Notes under the pieces: generated by a model | Database searches by the model: none | What the model was told of the DNA's origin: nothing | What the model saw: only the letters and a program-made list of their open reading frames with translations | Made by a program: the position numbers and the translations under genes | Shown here: piece by piece, positions 27,291-36,983 of the stretch | How the letters are laid out: every line of letters starts with the position of its first letter | How positions within the stretch are numbered: the stretch's first letter is position 1 | DNA from: Paraburkholderia caffeinilytica | Lineage (GTDB): Bacteria > Pseudomonadota > Gammaproteobacteria > Burkholderiales > Burkholderiaceae | Assembly (NCBI RefSeq): GCF_003368325.1 | Contig: NZ_CP031467.1 | Location: forward strand, 3,162,001 to 3,226,000 | Direction: 5' to 3' | Length of the DNA stretch: 64,000 nucleotides

Positions 27291-28471
27291 CGGACGCTCA
27301 GCATCAGGACAACGGGCAGCCGGTCGTGATCGTCGGCACCGGCATGGCGGGCTACACGGTCGCGCGCGAATTGCGCAAGCTCGACAGCACGGTGCCGATC
27401 GTGTTGATCAGCCGCGACGACGGCAGCTTCTATTCGAAGCCGATGTTGTCGAATGCGCTGGCGATGAAGAAAGAGCCGCAGACGTTGGCGAGTTTCGACG
27501 CCATGGCGATGGCCGCGCAGCTGGGCGCATGGATTCGTGTCAATCAGCGAGTGGAGCGCATTGTGCCGGCCGAGCGCACGCTGCTTGTCGACAATGCGTT
27601 GCTCGGCTACGGCAAGCTGGTGCTGGCCACGGGCGCGGACCCGCGACGCCTGAAGGTGGCGGGCGATGGCGCGGCCGACGTGATGTCGATCAACGACCTC
27701 GGCGATTACGCGCGTTTCAGGTTGGCGCTCACGCGCTGCCGCTCGGTGGCGATTCTGGGCGCGGGTCTGATCGGCTGCGAGTTCGCCAACGATCTGGCGG
27801 CCGCCGGTTATACGGTCAGTCTGATCGATCCTGCTTCGACGCCGCTGGCGCGCTTGCTCCCGCAAGACGTGGGCGAGATTTTCGCCCGCGCGTTGGATGA
27901 GGGCGGCATCCGTTTTCATCCTGGCCGCAGTGTGGATCGTATCGATCGTTTATCGGACGGTTATCGGCTGACGTTCGCCGAAGGCGAGCCGATCGTCGCG
28001 GATCTGGTCGTGTCGGCGGTTGGTCTCGTGCCGCGCACGGCGCTTGCGGCCGCCGCGGGTCTTGAGATCGATCAGGGCATCCGCACCGATGCATGGTGCC
28101 GCACCAGTGCGCCGGATATCTATGCACTCGGCGATTGCGCCGCGATCGACGGCAAAGTGCAGCCGTACGTCCTGCCGATCATGCACGCCGCGCGGGCGCT
28201 CGCGCGCACCCTCGCCGGGCAGCCGACGCGCGTCGCCTTTCCGGTGATGCCGATTACCGTGAAGACGCCTGCGAGTCCCGCCGTCGTCGTGACGCCCGAA
28301 GGCGAAGGCGCATGGTCGATCGAAACCGCCGGCGACGCGGCGAAACACGCGGCGCGCGCCGTGTGCCGGCATGCCGGCAGCGAGCGTCCGTTGGGCTTCG
28401 CCTTGCTCGGTGCGGCGATCGATGGCAAGGCCGCGCTGCTCAAGGCCATGGCAGAAGGGGCCGCCAGCTAA
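27287..28471 (+). CDS. FAD-dependent rubredoxin/ferredoxin reductase
   Basis: A 394-residue flavoprotein of the pyridine-nucleotide-disulfide class II type. The N-terminal FAD site is [20 protein letters not shown], the NAD(P)H site [20 protein letters not shown], and the second FAD contact IYALGDCA. It matches rubredoxin:NAD reductases (AlkT/RubB type). The ATGA overlap with rubredoxin shows translational coupling. NADH electrons would pass FAD → rubredoxin → Rieske oxygenase. A strong terminator follows 94 bases after the stop, which closes the operon. Confidence 0.9.
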   Translation: MTDAQHQDNGQPVVIVGTGMAGYTVARELRKLDSTVPIVLISRDDGSFYSKPMLSNALAMKKEPQTLASFDAMAMAAQLGAWIRVNQRVERIVPAERTLLVDNALLGYGKLVLATGADPRRLKVAGDGAADVMSINDLGDYARFRLALTRCRSVAILGAGLIGCEFANDLAAAGYTVSLIDPASTPLARLLPQDVGEIFARALDEGGIRFHPGRSVDRIDRLSDGYRLTFAEGEPIVADLVVSAVGLVPRTALAAAAGLEIDQGIRTDAWCRTSAPDIYALGDCAAIDGKVQPYVLPIMHAARALARTLAGQPTRVAFPVMPITVKTPASPAVVVTPEGEGAWSIETAGDAAKHAARAVCRHAGSERPLGFALLGAAIDGKAALLKAMAEGAAS

Positions 28472-28564
28472 CCCATAACAATCTTCCGTCTGACCGACCT
28501 CACTTTGTGATCGCACGGTGTTTTAAGGGCCTGTCACCTGCAACGCATCCGATGATCGCATTCG

Positions 28565-28594
28565 CGCCGCAAGCTTTGCTTGCGGCGTTTTTTT
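28565..28594 (+). terminator. Rho-independent terminator of the Rieske operon
   Basis: A perfect 9-base G+C-rich stem (28565–28573 with 28579–28587), loop CTTTG and seven T residues. It is the clearest intrinsic terminator in the window and lies just after the rubredoxin reductase gene; the convergent LysR gene ends 37 bases further. Confidence 0.9.
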
Positions 28595-28630
28595 ATCCGC
28601 CTGAAGGAGGTGCGTGGTGCTGGAGAATGC

Positions 28631-29551
28631 TTAGGAAGCCAGATCTTTGGCGACGTTGGCGATCAGCCTGCGCAGCCAGATCGCGGCAACACTGCGATGC
28701 GTGCGGTCGTGCCAGAGTTGATAGTAGGTGAGGGCCTGCGGCTCGCCGGGAATCGGCTCGATACGTAGCGGCAGCAGTTTGGTGTAGTGCGTCGCGAGCG
28801 CGCGGGTGGTGGTGAACAGCAGATTGGAGCGCGCCAGCACGTAGGGCGCCATGCCGAAATACGGCAGCGTCGTGGTGACGGTGCGCGACAGGCCGTTGCG
28901 GGCGAGTTCGATATCGACCGTGCCCCACGACGTCGTGTTGTAGGTCATCACCGCCAGGTGTTCCGCTTCTTCGTAGACGGGCTTGCTAAGCCGCCCCGGC
29001 TTGATGGGATGGCCGTTGCGCATCAGGCACACCAGTTCGTCCTTGCACAGCGGCTGCAGATGCAGATGCTCCGGTGGCGTGCGCCAGTTGCCGATCACCA
29101 GATCGAGAAAGCCGCCTTCCAGGCCGTGTTCGTAGCCGCCGTCCACCATCATCAGATGCCTGAACTCGAGCTTCGCACCGGGTGCTTCGCGATGAAACGC
29201 GTCGACCACGGCCGGGACGAAGAACGCATCGAGATAATCCGGCGAGCCGATCCGGAAGGTCTGGTTCGTGGTGGCCGGATCGAACGACGTGGTGGGATGC
29301 AGAATGGCCGCGATATTGTTCAGCGCCTGCGCCGTGGGTTCGATCAGCGTGAGTGCGTGCGCGGTGAGGACCATCCGGCTGCCGCTGCGTACCAGCAGCG
29401 GATCGCCGGTCATGTCGCGCAGTTTGCGCAGCGCCACGCTGACGGTCGGCTGCGATTGTCCGAGCAACGTTGCCGTGCGCGACACGCTCGATTCGGTGAG
29501 CAGCGTGTGCAGCACCTTGAGAAGGTGCGAATCGATGATTTCCTTGGACAT
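28631..29551 (-). CDS. LysR-type transcriptional regulator
   Basis: A 306-residue LysR-family protein. The N-terminal winged helix–turn–helix (HLLKVLHTLLTESSVSRTAT, then LGQSQPTVSVALRKLRDMTG) is followed by a periplasmic-binding-protein-like effector domain from about residue 90 (NQTFRIGSPDYLDAFFVPAV). Position, convergent with the Rieske–rubredoxin operon, suggests it may control that operon in trans, but LysR genes usually sit divergently from their target, so the link is uncertain. The 430-base region upstream is divergent to the PAS–GGDEF–EAL gene and may contain its operator. The effector is unknown. Confidence 0.9.
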   Translation of the reverse strand: MSKEIIDSHLLKVLHTLLTESSVSRTATLLGQSQPTVSVALRKLRDMTGDPLLVRSGSRMVLTAHALTLIEPTAQALNNIAAILHPTTSFDPATTNQTFRIGSPDYLDAFFVPAVVDAFHREAPGAKLEFRHLMMVDGGYEHGLEGGFLDLVIGNWRTPPEHLHLQPLCKDELVCLMRNGHPIKPGRLSKPVYEEAEHLAVMTYNTTSWGTVDIELARNGLSRTVTTTLPYFGMAPYVLARSNLLFTTTRALATHYTKLLPLRIEPIPGEPQALTYYQLWHDRTHRSVAAIWLRRLIANVAKDLAS

Positions 29552-29983
29552 GAACGACGGGACCCTGTTTCGTGCGGATCCATGCAGTGGGGCGGCGGAT
29601 TTTTATCGAAGGATCGCGAGCAAAATATATCGGCGGATATAACGGTCGTCAATCCGTCGGAGCCCTGTGCCAAGGCGTCGAAGGCCGGTGCGCATTGAGT
29701 CATGAGGCGCGGCGTATCCCGGCAATAGCGTGCGCTTTATGGTGTGCGCGATGACGGGTGTATCGCTGCCGGAATCGGGGAATACACCGGGGGAAACGAT
29801 TGTCGCGAGAGGTGTGCGGCCGGTGCGGTGGACCCGGCCAGGAAAGCCGCTATCATACGCACGTTACCCGGCGGATCGGACCGAAACCGCCGGGTTTGCC
29901 GGTTGCGCGGTGCGCGTCAGGAAACAAGCTCACCCGCTTTCCTCATTCGTTTTTAATACCCAGGAAACTCAAAGGCCGGCGCG
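29552..29983. other. Divergent intergenic region (LysR gene / PAS–GGDEF–EAL gene)
   Basis: A 432-base gap. ATATC-GGCG-GATAT at 29627–29640 is a perfect short palindrome in an A+T-rich patch about 75–90 bases upstream of the LysR start, a plausible operator. An acceptable stem pairs 29867–29874 with 29887–29894 in the leader of the PAS gene. No gene is seen. Confidence 0.45.
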
Positions 29984-31702
29984 ATGCAAGCTCACCCCTA
30001 CGCCGAAGCGCGCACACGCGACGCCGTGCTTGCGGCGGCGCCCTACGGCATGTTCATCTGCACCGCCGACGGCACGTTCGACTCGGTCAACGCGGCTTTC
30101 GAAAAGCTGACCGGCTTTGCCGCCGAAGAATTGATCGGCCGGCGCAGCTTTGAGTGCTTGCACGACCCGGCCGAACTCGCGAAGCGGCGCGCCGAATTGT
30201 GGCCGCTGCCGCCGCTGTCGGCGCCAGGCTCGCGCTATGAAGGCGAATGGACCTATGTGCGGCGCAACGGCACCCCGATTCGCGTGGTGTTCGCGCTGGC
30301 ACCGCTCGCCGCCGAGCCGGCGCATTCCGGCGGTGCAGCCACGGGATCCGCCCGCTATGTCGGCATCGCCATCGACATGACGCGCTACGCGCAGTCCGAG
30401 GCGCGCTTGTGGTACGTCTCGCATCACGACGGCGTGACCCGGCTGCCGAATCAGACGCTTTTCACCGAACGCCTCGAGCTGACCATCGCGCGCTGCCAGC
30501 GCAGCGGCCATGGCTTTACCGTGCTGATCGCCGAACTCGACCATTTGCGCAAACTGCGCGATGCGCTCGGTTTGCATGCGGCCGAACTGGTGTTGCAGAT
30601 CGTCGGCGAACGGCTGCGCGGCCTGTTCCCGAACGACGGTACGATCGCCTCGATCGGTGGCACGCAATTCGCGTTGCTGATCAACGAAACCGGCGCGGCG
30701 GCCGATACTTTCGCGGCCGAGGCACTGGGCCGCATCGCTGAATCGATCGACTACGCGGGCACCGCGCTGAACATCACCGCGAGTATCGGCGTCGTCGCAT
30801 ATCCCGCCGACGGCGCCGATGCGCCGACGCTGATGCGCCGCGCGGGCGTGGCGCTGTCGGCCGCGTCGGCGGTGAACGGCAATGCGGTGCGGCGCTTCTC
30901 CACGGCGCTCGAAGGCCAGGCGGCGCGCCGTTTCGAATTGCAGACGATGCTGCGCGAAGCGCTCGAGCGTCAGCAATTGCATCTCGTCTATCAGCCGCAG
31001 GTGACGCTTTCCGATGGCCGCATCGCGCAAGTGGAAACGCTGCTGCGCTGGAATCATCCGCAGCGTGGGTTGATCAGCCCGGTCGAGTTCGTGCCGGTCG
31101 CCGAAGAGTCGGGCCTGATCGAGCAGATCGGCGAGTGGGTGATTCGTACCGCGTGCCGCGACGCCGGCAAACTGCTGCGGCTCACCGGTACCTTGCCGCG
31201 AGTCGCGGTGAACGTATCGCCGCAACAGTTCCAACGGCACAATCTGTTCGAGACGATCCGCGAAGCACTCGAAGATGCCTCGCTCGACCCTTCGTATCTC
31301 GAGGTGGAAATCACCGAGGGCGTGCTGCTGGGCGACACCGAGCAGGCATTGCAGACGCTCCATGCATTGCGCGAATTGGGCGTTGAAGTCGCCGTGGATG
31401 ATTTCGGCACCGGCTATTCGAGTCTCGCCTATCTCACGCGCTTTCCACTCAATCGCATCAAGATCGATCGCTCTTTTGTGATGCGCATGAGTACCGATCC
31501 GCAGTGCGAGGCGCTCGTCGGCGCGATTATCGCCATGGCCCATGCGTTGAAGCTGCGGGTGACCGCTGAAGGTGTGGAGACGGCCGAACAGGCCGCGCAA
31601 CTGGAAGCGCTCGGCTGCGACGAAGCGCAAGGATTCTGGTTCTCGCGACCCATCACCATCGCGGCGCTGCGCAATTTGCTGAAGCCTTTGGGCACCGGTT
31701 GA
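29984..31702 (+). CDS. PAS–GGDEF–EAL protein with degenerate GGDEF, probable c-di-GMP phosphodiesterase
   Basis: A 572-residue soluble signalling protein. A PAS domain occupies about residues 10–135 (FDSVNAAFEKLTGFAAEELI). The GGDEF-like domain follows (about 145–300), but the active-site motif is GGTQF at residues 225–229, so it should not make c-di-GMP; it may bind GTP or serve structurally. The EAL domain (about 320–570) keeps the metal and catalytic residues: ETLLRW (E351), NVSPQQF, EITEGVLL, DDFGTGYSSLAYL, KIDRSFV and ETAEQ. It therefore probably degrades c-di-GMP under PAS control. The gene ends with a hairpin terminator and is monocistronic. The signal is unknown. Confidence 0.9.
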   Translation: MQAHPYAEARTRDAVLAAAPYGMFICTADGTFDSVNAAFEKLTGFAAEELIGRRSFECLHDPAELAKRRAELWPLPPLSAPGSRYEGEWTYVRRNGTPIRVVFALAPLAAEPAHSGGAATGSARYVGIAIDMTRYAQSEARLWYVSHHDGVTRLPNQTLFTERLELTIARCQRSGHGFTVLIAELDHLRKLRDALGLHAAELVLQIVGERLRGLFPNDGTIASIGGTQFALLINETGAAADTFAAEALGRIAESIDYAGTALNITASIGVVAYPADGADAPTLMRRAGVALSAASAVNGNAVRRFSTALEGQAARRFELQTMLREALERQQLHLVYQPQVTLSDGRIAQVETLLRWNHPQRGLISPVEFVPVAEESGLIEQIGEWVIRTACRDAGKLLRLTGTLPRVAVNVSPQQFQRHNLFETIREALEDASLDPSYLEVEITEGVLLGDTEQALQTLHALRELGVEVAVDDFGTGYSSLAYLTRFPLNRIKIDRSFVMRMSTDPQCEALVGAIIAMAHALKLRVTAEGVETAEQAAQLEALGCDEAQGFWFSRPITIAALRNLLKPLGTG

Positions 31703-31821
31703 CGATCTGGTCGAATGGCGGCTGTCACGCTGTCAACTTGAAGTCGCCGTCTTTCGGTTGTCGTAGCGCGTCGCACCTCCTGCACGACGCGTGTCTTCCT
31801 TCCAGCAATGTGGAAAAGAGC

Positions 31822-31843
31822 AAGGCGCCGATTGGCGCCTTTT
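31822..31843. terminator. Hairpin between convergent PAS–GGDEF–EAL and esterase genes
   Basis: An 8-base stem AAGGCGCC/GGCGCCTT with loop GATT, followed on the plus strand by more T residues. On the minus strand the tail is also T-rich (GCTCTTTT). It lies between the two convergent stops and may serve both. Confidence 0.75.
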
Positions 31844-31869
31844 CGTCTGTTCGCGTGACGACGCGAAAC

Positions 31870-33024
31870 TCATTGTGCAGCTTCGTTAGCGTGCGGGATC
31901 GCCGTGCCGCCCATACCGGATACGCGCGGATGGGCGAGGAAGAAGCGCAGCATTTCGACCGTTGCATCGGGGCCGGCTGGGTCCGCGTACGTGCCGCGCT
32001 GACTACCGCCTGCCCATGCGTGGCCCGCGCCATGAATCGACCAGACCTCCGCTTCGATGCCGTTCGCCGCGACGAGTCGTTGCACCGTGCAACCGCGCTT
32101 GCCGCTCGCTGGGCCTGCTGCGTGCGAGGACGTGCTGGGTGTCGCGACTGTTGTAACGCCTGAGTCGAAGCCTGCTACGAGCGCTGTGGCGTTCGAGGGA
32201 TGCACCGTCGTGTCCGCATCGCCATGAAACACGATGAGCGGGCGCTGCGGTTCGACGCGCGGGTGGCTGCGATGCGCTTTGCCGCCCTTCATCGCGGCGA
32301 GCGCCGAAGGCAGATCCTTCGCACTTCCGTAGGCGAGGCCGGAATGCACGCAGGCCGCCGCGTACAGATCGGGCGACGTCTTCAGCATGATGTCCGCCAT
32401 GGCGCCGCCTGCCGACAGACCCGCCACGTACACCCTTGCCGGATCGACGCGATAGCGCGCCATCACCTCGCGTGTGATGCCCGCGATCAACGACGGTTCA
32501 CCCTGATCGCGCTGCTGGTCGGCAGGCTTGAACCAGTTCCAGCAGGTCGAATGATTGGCTGCTTGCGACTGATTCGGATACACGACGATGAAGCCACGAC
32601 GCTCGGCCATTTCGTTCATGCGCGTGCCGGCCGCGAAGTCGTCGGCATTTTGCGTGCAGCCGTGCAGCATCACGATTAGCGGCAACGGGTCGCTCTGGTA
32701 GACGGCGGGTATGTAGAGCTTGTATTGGCGTTGGCCGGCGCTGTTGCTGAAGGTGTGGGTGCTGAAGGTGCCGGGTGTGTCGGCGTCGAAAGTGTGCTCT
32801 GACGGGGCGCTGGATGTGGCGTTGGCATGTGATTGGGCCTGCGTCCAGGCTTGTGCCCATTCGTTGACGCTCTGTGGCATGGGCGGAGTGTGCGCCTTGC
32901 CTGCGTTGTCCTTGCCGCCCGCGAGCGCGCGCTGGACCGCGGCGGTCGCTTCCTTCGGCCCCTTCGTGCGCAGCAGCTCGAAGGCTTCTTTCATCGACTT
33001 CAGGAAATCTTCATTTATTTTCAT
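31870..33024 (-). CDS. PHB-depolymerase-family esterase
   Basis: A 384-residue α/β-hydrolase of the PHB depolymerase family. The catalytic serine is in GLSAGGAM, the oxyanion segment HGCTQNADDFAAG precedes it and the histidine is in GAGHAWAGG. The N-terminal 80 residues are charged and Ser/Thr-rich and contain no signal peptide, so it is likely intracellular, unlike secreted depolymerases. The substrate may be PHB oligomers, acetylated polysaccharide or feruloyl esters; the family is broad. A regulator gene with ribbon–helix–helix features follows 129 bases upstream on the same strand and may control it. Confidence 0.85.
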   Translation of the reverse strand: MKINEDFLKSMKEAFELLRTKGPKEATAAVQRALAGGKDNAGKAHTPPMPQSVNEWAQAWTQAQSHANATSSAPSEHTFDADTPGTFSTHTFSNSAGQRQYKLYIPAVYQSDPLPLIVMLHGCTQNADDFAAGTRMNEMAERRGFIVVYPNQSQAANHSTCWNWFKPADQQRDQGEPSLIAGITREVMARYRVDPARVYVAGLSAGGAMADIMLKTSPDLYAAACVHSGLAYGSAKDLPSALAAMKGGKAHRSHPRVEPQRPLIVFHGDADTTVHPSNATALVAGFDSGVTTVATPSTSSHAAGPASGKRGCTVQRLVAANGIEAEVWSIHGAGHAWAGGSQRGTYADPAGPDATVEMLRFFLAHPRVSGMGGTAIPHANEAAQ

Positions 33025-33153
33025 GATCGAGGGCTACAAGGTTGACTTGCATTGAGCGTGGCGGGGTCAGGCGATGAGCTTTGCGCATCTGACCGTGTTC
33101 GACCACGGGTTCAACCGCGTGCTCGACCATGGGATCAGCCACGCCAGGCGCGG

Positions 33154-33579
33154 TTACCTGATGCGTCCGGCGAGCGCCGCCTTGACTGCGGGCGACGCGT
33201 GAAACGCGCCGAGCACCGTCACCGATGCGATCGTGGCCGCCGCAAGTTCCGGCGGCACATCGCCTGCGATGCTGGCGAGGCCGAGCACGTGAATGTCCAG
33301 TCGCTCGTTCGCGGCTTGAGCGGTTTCGAGGTCTCGCCGGGAGAAGTGCTGCAGGCCGAGCACCATCGCGCGCCGGGTCACCGTTTCCGTGACGACCTGC
33401 GCGTGGTTGGCGAGCTGGTTGCGAATCGCCGTACGGATCAGGTCGGTGCGGTTCGAGTAAAAACCCTCTTCGACGAGCAAGTCGATCTGGCCCAGGTCGA
33501 CCGGGCCGAGGTTGATGGTGATCTTTTCGGTCTCGCCGCCTTTGGGGCGGGAGGTGTCGACGAGCTTGAGGTTGGCCAT
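33154..33579 (-). CDS. CopG/ribbon–helix–helix DNA-binding protein
   Basis: A 141-residue protein. The N-terminal part KITINLGPVDLGQIDLLVEE, then GFYSNRTDLIRTAIRNQLAN, fits a β-strand followed by two helices as in RHH regulators. The C-terminal half (FSRRDLETAQAANERLDIHV) is a separate acidic/leucine-rich domain. The start is the ATG at 33579 where the conserved MANLKLVD begins. It is encoded upstream of the esterase on the same strand, so it may regulate it or polymer metabolism. The binding site and ligand are unknown. Confidence 0.75.
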   Translation of the reverse strand: MANLKLVDTSRPKGGETEKITINLGPVDLGQIDLLVEEGFYSNRTDLIRTAIRNQLANHAQVVTETVTRRAMVLGLQHFSRRDLETAQAANERLDIHVLGLASIAGDVPPELAAATIASVTVLGAFHASPAVKAALAGRIR

Positions 33580-34071
33580 TTCTATCCCGATTGGTGGTCG
33601 CCTAGCATCCCAGTGCCATCCAGATAACATCCAATGGGATGGTTATACGCGCATGGTTCGAACGGCGTCAACGAGGAAATTGAGGGCCGGGAGAGATTTG
33701 GGAGCGGAAATCCGGGGTTGTTCGAGCGGCAGGCGCTTTTAGCAGAAAGGCGTGAGTAACGACGTCAACACCTGACGATCAGCGGCCACTACTGCCGGCT
33801 TCGAAGTGGCGTGCGGACTGCTTCACTGACTCAAGCAAGGTCGACGAGCGGCTGCTTTTGTGGATCAGGTGGACCTTTGAACGGCAGATATCGGGGGAGC
33901 GGCTTTGCCGGCGGCTCCAGCGGCGGCTCGGGCGGTGTGCTCAATACCCGGAAGCTGGATGAGCGTCGCGAGACTCCTTCAAGAAGTCTCGCGAGTGGAA
34001 GGCGGTCAAATCATTGAGCTGAGAGGCTTCGATCAGGTGAGCTACGAGGCGCCACGGAGCGTATCGCCGCG
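33580..34071. other. Intergenic region after rng, with a proline-rich mini-ORF and a hairpin
   Basis: About 490 bases between rng and the RHH gene. On the minus strand a 37-codon frame from TTG at 33944 to 33831 reads LSTPPEPPLEPPAKPLPRYL and ends KGPPDPQKQPLVDLA, which looks non-random. It lacks a good ribosome-binding site and could be a small gene or a fragment. A 10-base perfect stem (33966–33975 with 33985–33994) lies nearer rng and may be its terminator, though without a T-tract. Confidence 0.35.
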
Positions 34072-35541
34072 CTACATCAGCACGATATCGTACTGCTCCT
34101 GGCTCAAATTCGACTCCACCTGCAGCGACACCGGCTTGCCGATGAAATCGATCAGCATCGCCAGATGCTGCGATTCTTCCTCCAGGAAAAGATCGATCAC
34201 CTGCTGCGACGCCACCACGCGAAACTCGCGCGGATTGAACTGCCGCGACTCGCGCAGAATCTCGCGCAGCACGTCGTAGCACACCGTGCGCGGCGTCTTC
34301 ACCTGGCCCTTGCCCTGACAAACCGGGCAGGGTTCGCACAGCACATGCGCCAACGATTCACGCGTGCGCTTGCGTGTCATCTCCACGAGCCCAAGCTGCG
34401 AGAAGCCATTCACGGTCACGCGCGTGCGATCGCGCGACAACGCCTTCTTCAATTCGCCGAGCACCTGATCGCGATGCTCGACGTTCTCCATATCGATGAA
34501 GTCGATGATGATCACGCCCCCCAGATTGCGCAGCCGCAATTGCCGCGCGATGGTGTGCGCGGCTTCGAGGTTGGTCTTGAAGATCGTATCGTCGAAGTTG
34601 CGTGCGCCGACGTAGCCGCCGGTGTTCACGTCGATGGTGGTCATCGCTTCGGTCTGGTCGATCACCAGATAGCCGCCCGACTTCAGATCGACGCGGCGTG
34701 ACAATGCGCGCTGGATTTCCGCCTCGATGTTGTACAGATCGAAGAGCGGCCGCTCGCCGGTGTAGTGATGCAGCTTCGACGACACCGCCGGCGTGAACTC
34801 CGCCGCGAAGTCGGCGAGCATCTGATAGGTCTCGCGCGAGTCGACCTGGATGCGCGAGGTCTCGTCATTCACGAAATCGCGCAGCACGCGTTGTGCGAGA
34901 TTCAGGTCCTGATACAGCAGGCTGGTCGGCGGCATGCGCTGACCTTGCGAGATGATCGTCGCCCACGTCTTGCGCAGATACGCGACGTCTCCGGCCAACT
35001 CTTCGCTCGTCGCATCTTCGGCGATGGTGCGGACGATGTAGCCGCCTTTTTCGTCCGCGGGCAGCACGGCGGTCAACCGCGCACGCACGGCCTCGCGTTC
35101 GGCTTCGCTCTCGATCTTCTGCGAGATGCCGATGTGCGGCTCCTGCGGCAGATACACAAGCGTGCGCCCGGCGATGCTCACCTGCGTGGATAGCCTTGCG
35201 CCCTTGGTGCCGATCGGATCCTTCACGACCTGCACCATCAGCGTCTGACCTTCGAAGACGATTTTTTCAATCGGCTGATGCGGCGTTTGATGTTGCGGCT
35301 CGCCGGCAATGCGCGGATGCCAGATATCCGCTACGTGCAGGAACGCCGCGCGCTCCAGGCCGATGTCGATAAAGGCGGATTGCATGCCCGGCAACACGCG
35401 GACGACTTTGCCGAGATAGACATTGCCGACGCGTCCTCGCGACAGCGTTCGTTCGACGTGAAGTTCCTGGACGGCGCCTTGCTGGACGAGCGCGACGCGC
35501 GTTTCCTGCGGCGTGACATTGATCAGGATTTCTTCATTCAT
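34072..35541 (-). CDS. rng: Ribonuclease G
   Basis: A 489-residue endoribonuclease of the RNase E/G family that processes 16S rRNA 5' ends and decays some mRNAs. The N-terminal S1 domain is at about 35–120 (GRVGNVYLGKVVRVLPGMQS). The catalytic aspartates lie in TTIDVNTGGYVG and GGVIIIDFIDM, and the Zn-link cysteines in CEPCPVCQG. It lacks the long C-terminal scaffold of RNase E, so it is RNase G. Nine bases separate it from maf upstream, so it is the last gene of the housekeeping run. Confidence 0.97.
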   Translation of the reverse strand: MNEEILINVTPQETRVALVQQGAVQELHVERTLSRGRVGNVYLGKVVRVLPGMQSAFIDIGLERAAFLHVADIWHPRIAGEPQHQTPHQPIEKIVFEGQTLMVQVVKDPIGTKGARLSTQVSIAGRTLVYLPQEPHIGISQKIESEAEREAVRARLTAVLPADEKGGYIVRTIAEDATSEELAGDVAYLRKTWATIISQGQRMPPTSLLYQDLNLAQRVLRDFVNDETSRIQVDSRETYQMLADFAAEFTPAVSSKLHHYTGERPLFDLYNIEAEIQRALSRRVDLKSGGYLVIDQTEAMTTIDVNTGGYVGARNFDDTIFKTNLEAAHTIARQLRLRNLGGVIIIDFIDMENVEHRDQVLGELKKALSRDRTRVTVNGFSQLGLVEMTRKRTRESLAHVLCEPCPVCQGKGQVKTPRTVCYDVLREILRESRQFNPREFRVVASQQVIDLFLEEESQHLAMLIDFIGKPVSLQVESNLSQEQYDIVLM

Positions 35542-35550
35542 GGTGTTATT

Positions 35551-36180
35551 TTAGAAGTCGATGCGCGCTGCGCGCAGGAGGGCAGCGGTTTCAAAAAGCG
35601 GCAAACCCATGATACCTGAATAGGACCCGTCGATATGCTCGATAAACTCGGCGGCGCGTCCCTGCACGCCATACGCGCCCGCCTTGCCGAGCGGCTCGCC
35701 GCTCGCGGCATAGCGGCGTACGGCGTCCGCTTGCAGTGCAGCAAAACGCACCTTCGATACCGACAGCGCGGCCGGCAGCACCGTGCCTTCCGCGTCGACC
35801 ACCGCGACCGCCGTCAACACTTCGTGATCGCGGCCCGCGAGGCGCGTGAGCATCGCGACGGCATCGTCGGTGTCGACGGGCTTGCCGAGGATCGCGTCGT
35901 CGATCGTGACGGTTGTGTCGGCCACCAGGATCGGCCGTGCGGCATGCCCACCTGCCACGAGACGCACGCGCGCAGCGTGCGCCTTGGCGATGCACACGCG
36001 CTGCACATAATCGCGCGCGCGCTCACCGGGTAGCTCGGCTTCGAGCGCTTCGGCATCTTCATCGGGACGCGGCAGCAGCAATTCGAAGCGCACGCCGAGC
36101 TGTTGCAACAGCTCCTGACGGCGTGGACTCTGGGACGCAAGGTACACGAATGGATGCAGCGAAGCAGCTGGCGTTGGCAT
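35551..36180 (-). CDS. maf: Maf-family nucleoside triphosphate pyrophosphatase
   Basis: A 209-residue Maf protein that hydrolyses non-canonical or excess pyrimidine triphosphates (dTTP/UTP class) to monophosphates. Key motifs are [12 protein letters not shown], the metal-binding ADTTV, GKPVD and [12 protein letters not shown]. The [10 protein letters not shown] signature places it in the YhdE group rather than the YceF group. It follows rlmH with a 254-base gap and is almost joined to rng, so maf and rng probably share a transcript. Confidence 0.95.
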   Translation of the reverse strand: MPTPAASLHPFVYLASQSPRRQELLQQLGVRFELLLPRPDEDAEALEAELPGERARDYVQRVCIAKAHAARVRLVAGGHAARPILVADTTVTIDDAILGKPVDTDDAVAMLTRLAGRDHEVLTAVAVVDAEGTVLPAALSVSKVRFAALQADAVRRYAASGEPLGKAGAYGVQGRAAEFIEHIDGSYSGIMGLPLFETAALLRAARIDF

Positions 36181-36434
36181 GAACAGGTCTCGATGAGGCG
36201 GGTTGCGTCACTGCGCGAGGAGCGCGCGATGCGCTTGTTGCGCTTGTCAGTCAAGCGTCGATCGGCGTGCGAAAGGGTGCAACAAAAAGTGCAACATAAG
36301 GCGCAACAAAAAACGCGTCGATGAGCATGCCGATATATACGTCAATAAGCGCGTCTGCGAACACGTCTACAAACGCATCAATCGGCGCAGACAACGAGAC
36401 CCAAAACGGGCGGTCGGTCAGCGGCCTCGTTCGC

Positions 36435-36905
36435 TCACACGCGGTGATAGGGGTGATTTTGCGTGATGGTCCACGCGCGGTAAAGCTGCTCGGCGAGCAG
36501 CACGCGGACCATGGCGTGCGGCAGCGTCAGGCTGGAGACACGCAGCAGCATATCGGCGCGCGCTTTCAGATCGGGATCGAGCCCGTCGGCGCCGCCGATC
36601 AGAAACGCCACGTCGCGGCCGTCCTGCTGCCAGCCGGGCAGCGCGCCGGCGAGCTGCATGGTGGTCCAATCCTTGCCGCGTTCATCGAGCGCCACGATGC
36701 GCGCATTCTTCGGCAACGCGGCTTCGATTTTCTGCCGCTCGGCCGCCATCACGCTTTCGGCCGGCCGTCCCGATGAACGCTGCTCGGGCTTGATTTCACG
36801 CAGCTCGATGCGCAGTTCGGGCGGCATGCGCTTCGCGTATTCGTCGAAGCCGGTGGCGATCCAGTCAGGCATCTTGTGGCCGACGGCGAGGATGTGCAGT
36901 TTCAT
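36435..36905 (-). CDS. rlmH: 23S rRNA pseudouridine(1915) N3-methyltransferase RlmH
   Basis: A 156-residue SPOUT-class dimeric methyltransferase that makes m3Ψ at position 1915 of 23S rRNA in the 70S ribosome. The N-terminus [16 protein letters not shown] and the glycine-rich SAM knot with [11 protein letters not shown] and the C-terminal [20 protein letters not shown] are all canonical, and length is normal. It is the fifth gene of the nadD–rsfS–rlmH–maf–rng order conserved in Burkholderiales. Confidence 0.97.
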   Translation of the reverse strand: MKLHILAVGHKMPDWIATGFDEYAKRMPPELRIELREIKPEQRSSGRPAESVMAAERQKIEAALPKNARIVALDERGKDWTTMQLAGALPGWQQDGRDVAFLIGGADGLDPDLKARADMLLRVSSLTLPHAMVRVLLAEQLYRAWTITQNHPYHRV

Positions 36906-36983
36906 GACGGATGTAGTCGGGGGCGCAAGCGCTGCAATCGCTGACCCTGCGTCGCAGGCTCGAGCGGTTTGCCGGCCACGTGC

